NCBI GenBank assembly: GCA_000181795.3
Contig: CM012955.1
Span: 12,617,496 to 12,661,303 of the forward strand
Direction: 5' to 3'
From: Trichinella spiralis
Lineage: Eukaryota > Nematoda > Enoplea > Trichinellida > Trichinellidae
Length of the DNA: 43,808 bases
In this document: positions 41,225 to 43,808 of the stretch, piece after piece
How positions within the stretch are numbered: position 1 is the first letter of the stretch
Layout of the letters: each line of letters starts with the position of its first letter
Translations under genes and position numbers: made by a program
The notes under the pieces: generated by a model
The model's input: the letters and a program-made list of their open reading frames with translations, nothing else
Told to the model about the DNA's origin: nothing
Databases searched by the model: none

Positions 41225-42513
41225 CTTATAGCACAATAAATTGTCGCACTAAAATGTAACGTAAACGAATCAAAACCGTGTTGTTAATTAAATGTGATAA
41301 CACGCGGGTGTTGCCTGCTTGATCAGCTTGTCAAATGTAAAACAATAAATAACAAAACTGATAGCTTCCCTAAATTTGAAAAGCAAATACAAAAATATGT
41401 CACTTCAACGGTACAACTAAATATAAAGTGTTAACAAACTTTCATGAATAACATCAAACAAAATTATTGAACAATAAACAATTATTGGATGCTGACTATG
41501 AGGTGGAAAATGAATACACCCGACGGATAAACATTGATGACAAAAGAAAGTACCCGGAAATCGACCACCATGATCTTCGCACAAATAAAGCAAGTAAACA
41601 ACCGTTATACTGTATTTCATAAAAACCCTTTGAGAGATTTGCTGTTGCATCATTCATTGAAATAAATTTAATAAATTATGCAACTGAAATATATGTATAA
41701 ATGTTTAAAATGAAATTAAATATTCATTTTGAACTATGAAAAATTATTTAAAAAATTACATCTTTAGCAAAATATAATTTAACTACAGTACACGTTTATA
41801 AAAGTTAAAATATAAATACGTCATAAACAGAATAAAATAGATTAAAAGTAACATTTTATAAATTATTTCTTTTAATTTATTTAACAGGTATAAACACGAG
41901 TGACAGAATTAGTAATTATGCCTTTTGTAACAATATTTATCATTATTTTGGTTACACATGCAAATCATTAATTTATACTGTCTGTGAATTTTCTCGTATA
42001 AATGATGGAAACGGTATTGCGCTTTTCCTAAATAAATTACACACTGTTTGAAATAAAAATCAAAATAAATTCACGATAAATAAAAATGCAGAGAAACAAA
42101 TAAAATTCAACCGCATCTATAGGTGGTTTGCAGTTGCATTATAAAATATTTTTAAAATATCACTTCGGCAATAAAATATATATTATTGTTATTTAATAAA
42201 ACTAATAAAAATCTAATTACCATCACTGCGGGAAGTACTGTTTCATCTTTTCCCTTACAAAAAACAACTGCTATATATATTTTTATGTGTATTCGTATTT
42301 GAGGGACCTTGCAATGCATGATTCACGAGATGCGTTAATAACTCATTCTGCTAAAGCAACTGTTCGAACTGCTTTGTATTTCAGTTCTACTGGATACCCA
42401 CGTGCATTAGCGTGAAACGATAAAACAATGCATTAAAAACAAGTTAATCTATCAAATGTAATATGGGCTGTTGTTTTATTTTACCAACTATGCAAAACTA
42501 TCAGTTTAATAAA
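41225..42513. other. Spacer between the E2 and MRPL15 genes
   Basis: About 1.3 kb between genes on the same strand, AT-rich. One minus-strand open frame at 41417-41653 has a cysteine/histidine pattern and is described separately. Otherwise I see nothing. Confidence 0.5.
41417..41653 (-). other. Cys/His-rich open frame of uncertain status
   Basis: A frame of up to 78 codons (ATG 41653, or MKYSITVVYLL from about 41620) contains LCEDHGGRFPGTFFC, then HQCLSVGCIHF and HSQHPIIV. The order Cys-x-x-His, PG-x-FFC, Cys, Cys, His, HxP vaguely resembles the zinc-binding C-terminus of CPEB proteins. No RNA-recognition motifs are found upstream and no exons connect. It could be a small secreted protein, a gene fragment, or chance. 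Confidence 0.2.
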
Positions 42514-43453
42514 TTAAGAAGAATAATAATGTACTAAATCACAGTCTTTTGGTTTCAGGACGCTTTCATCAGTTAAGCTGATAACCCAGCCTGGATGTAA
42601 ACCATAAAATATCTGTAAAGGAGTCTTTTGAATAGCAAATTCGGAATCCATTTCCACATCCGTTTCTAATGCAAAACCATATTTTTGCATAGTTTCTATG
42701 CGCGCTTCCTTAATCTTCTCAGGATCAGCAAGATATCCTCTATTTTTAGGATCTAAAAAATAAATTTTTCAAAGCGAACAAAATCACTTTTATAATTATA
42801 ATACCCATGTATTGTTTCATAAGGCCAAGCGGAGGATAAGCTCGTTTTGGAATCGGTACACCTTGTTGGAAAAATCGGATCGGGTCAGTTAGAGCTTCCA
42901 AAGAAAGTGGATCAAAATATGCCATAGTAATAATGCCACCATTCCTTTCTACTGCAGCAATAGCAACTTCATTCGTCCACTGCACTTCAATATTTACTCG
43001 AGCTTTGAAATTATCAGCTCCCTAGAGAAATACTTTTGAATGCTAAATACATATTCATCCCACCTAAAGCAGTACCTCTTCTGTCAAATTCACACCAAAC
43101 TGACGTAAAGATGGATCACACCGGTACAATCTTGTATTGCACAACGTTGTTAAATCAATTGGTAGACTAGTGTCTATCCAACCTAAGTCAATCAGCCGCT
43201 GCAACTCAAGCAAACTTAAAGGTGGATATTCCCTTCTAAGACTAAATGTTCAACACAATAAATAATCAGTAATCTGACAAAATTAAAATGCAAATACATA
43301 CTGGATGTCTTTATTGTATGGTTCACCACTCCAAATTCGATGCCAAGGACGATAAAAATCGCCATATATCCAACCTAAAGGTGGCTTTGCAGCACTCTGC
43401 AATTCTTTATGAGATTGCCCTGCTTTATTATGCTTAGAGAGAACCCGTCGACC
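42514..43453 (-). CDS. mrpl15: Mitochondrial ribosomal protein L15 (bL15m), 5' end off window
   Basis: A component of the mitochondrial large ribosomal subunit. Four exons are seen on minus: 43453-43302, 43241-43076, 43021-42805, 42752-42514 (774 nt, 257 aa plus stop). The order follows the family: KHNKAGQSHKELQSAAKPPL, GWIYGDFYRPWHRIW, LRREYPPLSLLELQRLIDLGW, NIEVQWTNEVAIAAVERNGG, IPKRAYPPLGLMKQYM, DPKNRGYLADPEKI, IFYGLHPGWVI, and the end YYSS. The GWIYGDFYRPWHR segment is the form seen in nematode L15m rather than the bacterial-like glycine-rich form. The first exon here begins in phase 0 after a CACTAG acceptor, so the targeting peptide and start codon lie beyond the right edge or were not recognised in the last 355 bases. 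Confidence 0.94.
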
Positions 43454-43808
43454 CTAGTGTTAACATGGTTAATCAATTTTATAATTTATAATGTATAAAT
43501 AAAATAAAACAATTAATATAAAAATTAAAATAAAAAGTAATATTAACAATTTTTTATTTTCCAGTGATTTCATTTATTTCTCCTAATCAAACCAATATCA
43601 TAAAACAAAAAATGATTTGCGCGTACAAATAACGCAAAACATTACAACTAATTAATGAAAATGGTATTTAATCAATAATATAAAAGTATTCTGGGGGTGA
43701 AATGTAATACAGCGAAAATAAAAACTCCAGTTCTGTGAGAAGATAAAGAAATGCAAATAAACTGATTAGAAAAAAACCAATCTACATTCAAAAATTCAAT
43801 TTATTCAA
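43454..43808. other. Right-edge DNA, probable MRPL15 intron
   Basis: AT-rich sequence upstream of the first visible MRPL15 exon. No N-terminal L15m exon could be found on minus, so it is read as intron running off the window. Confidence 0.5.

Overview
This is eukaryotic nuclear DNA. It is AT-rich, with GT-AG introns mostly under 100 bp, AATAAA signals and no bacterial features. A cuticle-type collagen (signal anchor, dibasic cleavage site, interrupted Gly-X-Y blocks) points to a nematode. The low GC, the many short introns and the divergence from C. elegans proteins would fit an early-branching (Trichinella-like) lineage, but that is inference. No virus-derived or capsid-bearing element was recognised.

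Layout, left to right. (1) 1-997: no clear gene, but a duplicated ~30 bp motif. (2) 1196-9353, minus: a 25-exon DOP1/Dopey gene, about 1995 codons. (3) 10414-12186, minus: IST1, seven exons. (4) 12668-13016, plus: an unrecognised coding-like stretch. (5) 13193-13567, minus: a small HSBP1-like coiled-coil protein. (6) 14867-20335, minus: a CIN85/CD2AP-type SH3 adaptor whose first SH3 domain is not found. (7) 21618-22517, minus: an intronless CK1-family kinase. (8) 24057-24968, plus: a transgelin/calponin-like protein, tail-to-tail with (9) 25101-26384, minus: a cuticle collagen. (10) 29882-36950, plus: an FLVCR-type MFS transporter with a 4.9 kb first intron. (11) 40133-41224, minus: a RAD6/UBE2A-type E2 with a repeated acidic tail. 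(12) 42514-43453, minus: mitochondrial ribosomal protein L15, running off the right edge.

Reading frame and splice phase close exactly in every main gene model. The exception is one DOP1 intron, which lacks an AG acceptor. The genes do not form an operon. Three neighbours (DOP1, IST1, CIN85-like) belong to endosome/Golgi and ESCRT/endocytic traffic; the rest are cytoskeletal, cuticle, transport, ubiquitin and mitochondrial translation genes. Several start codons lie a few bases after a splice-acceptor-like sequence, which fits either upstream 5' exons or spliced-leader trans-splicing.
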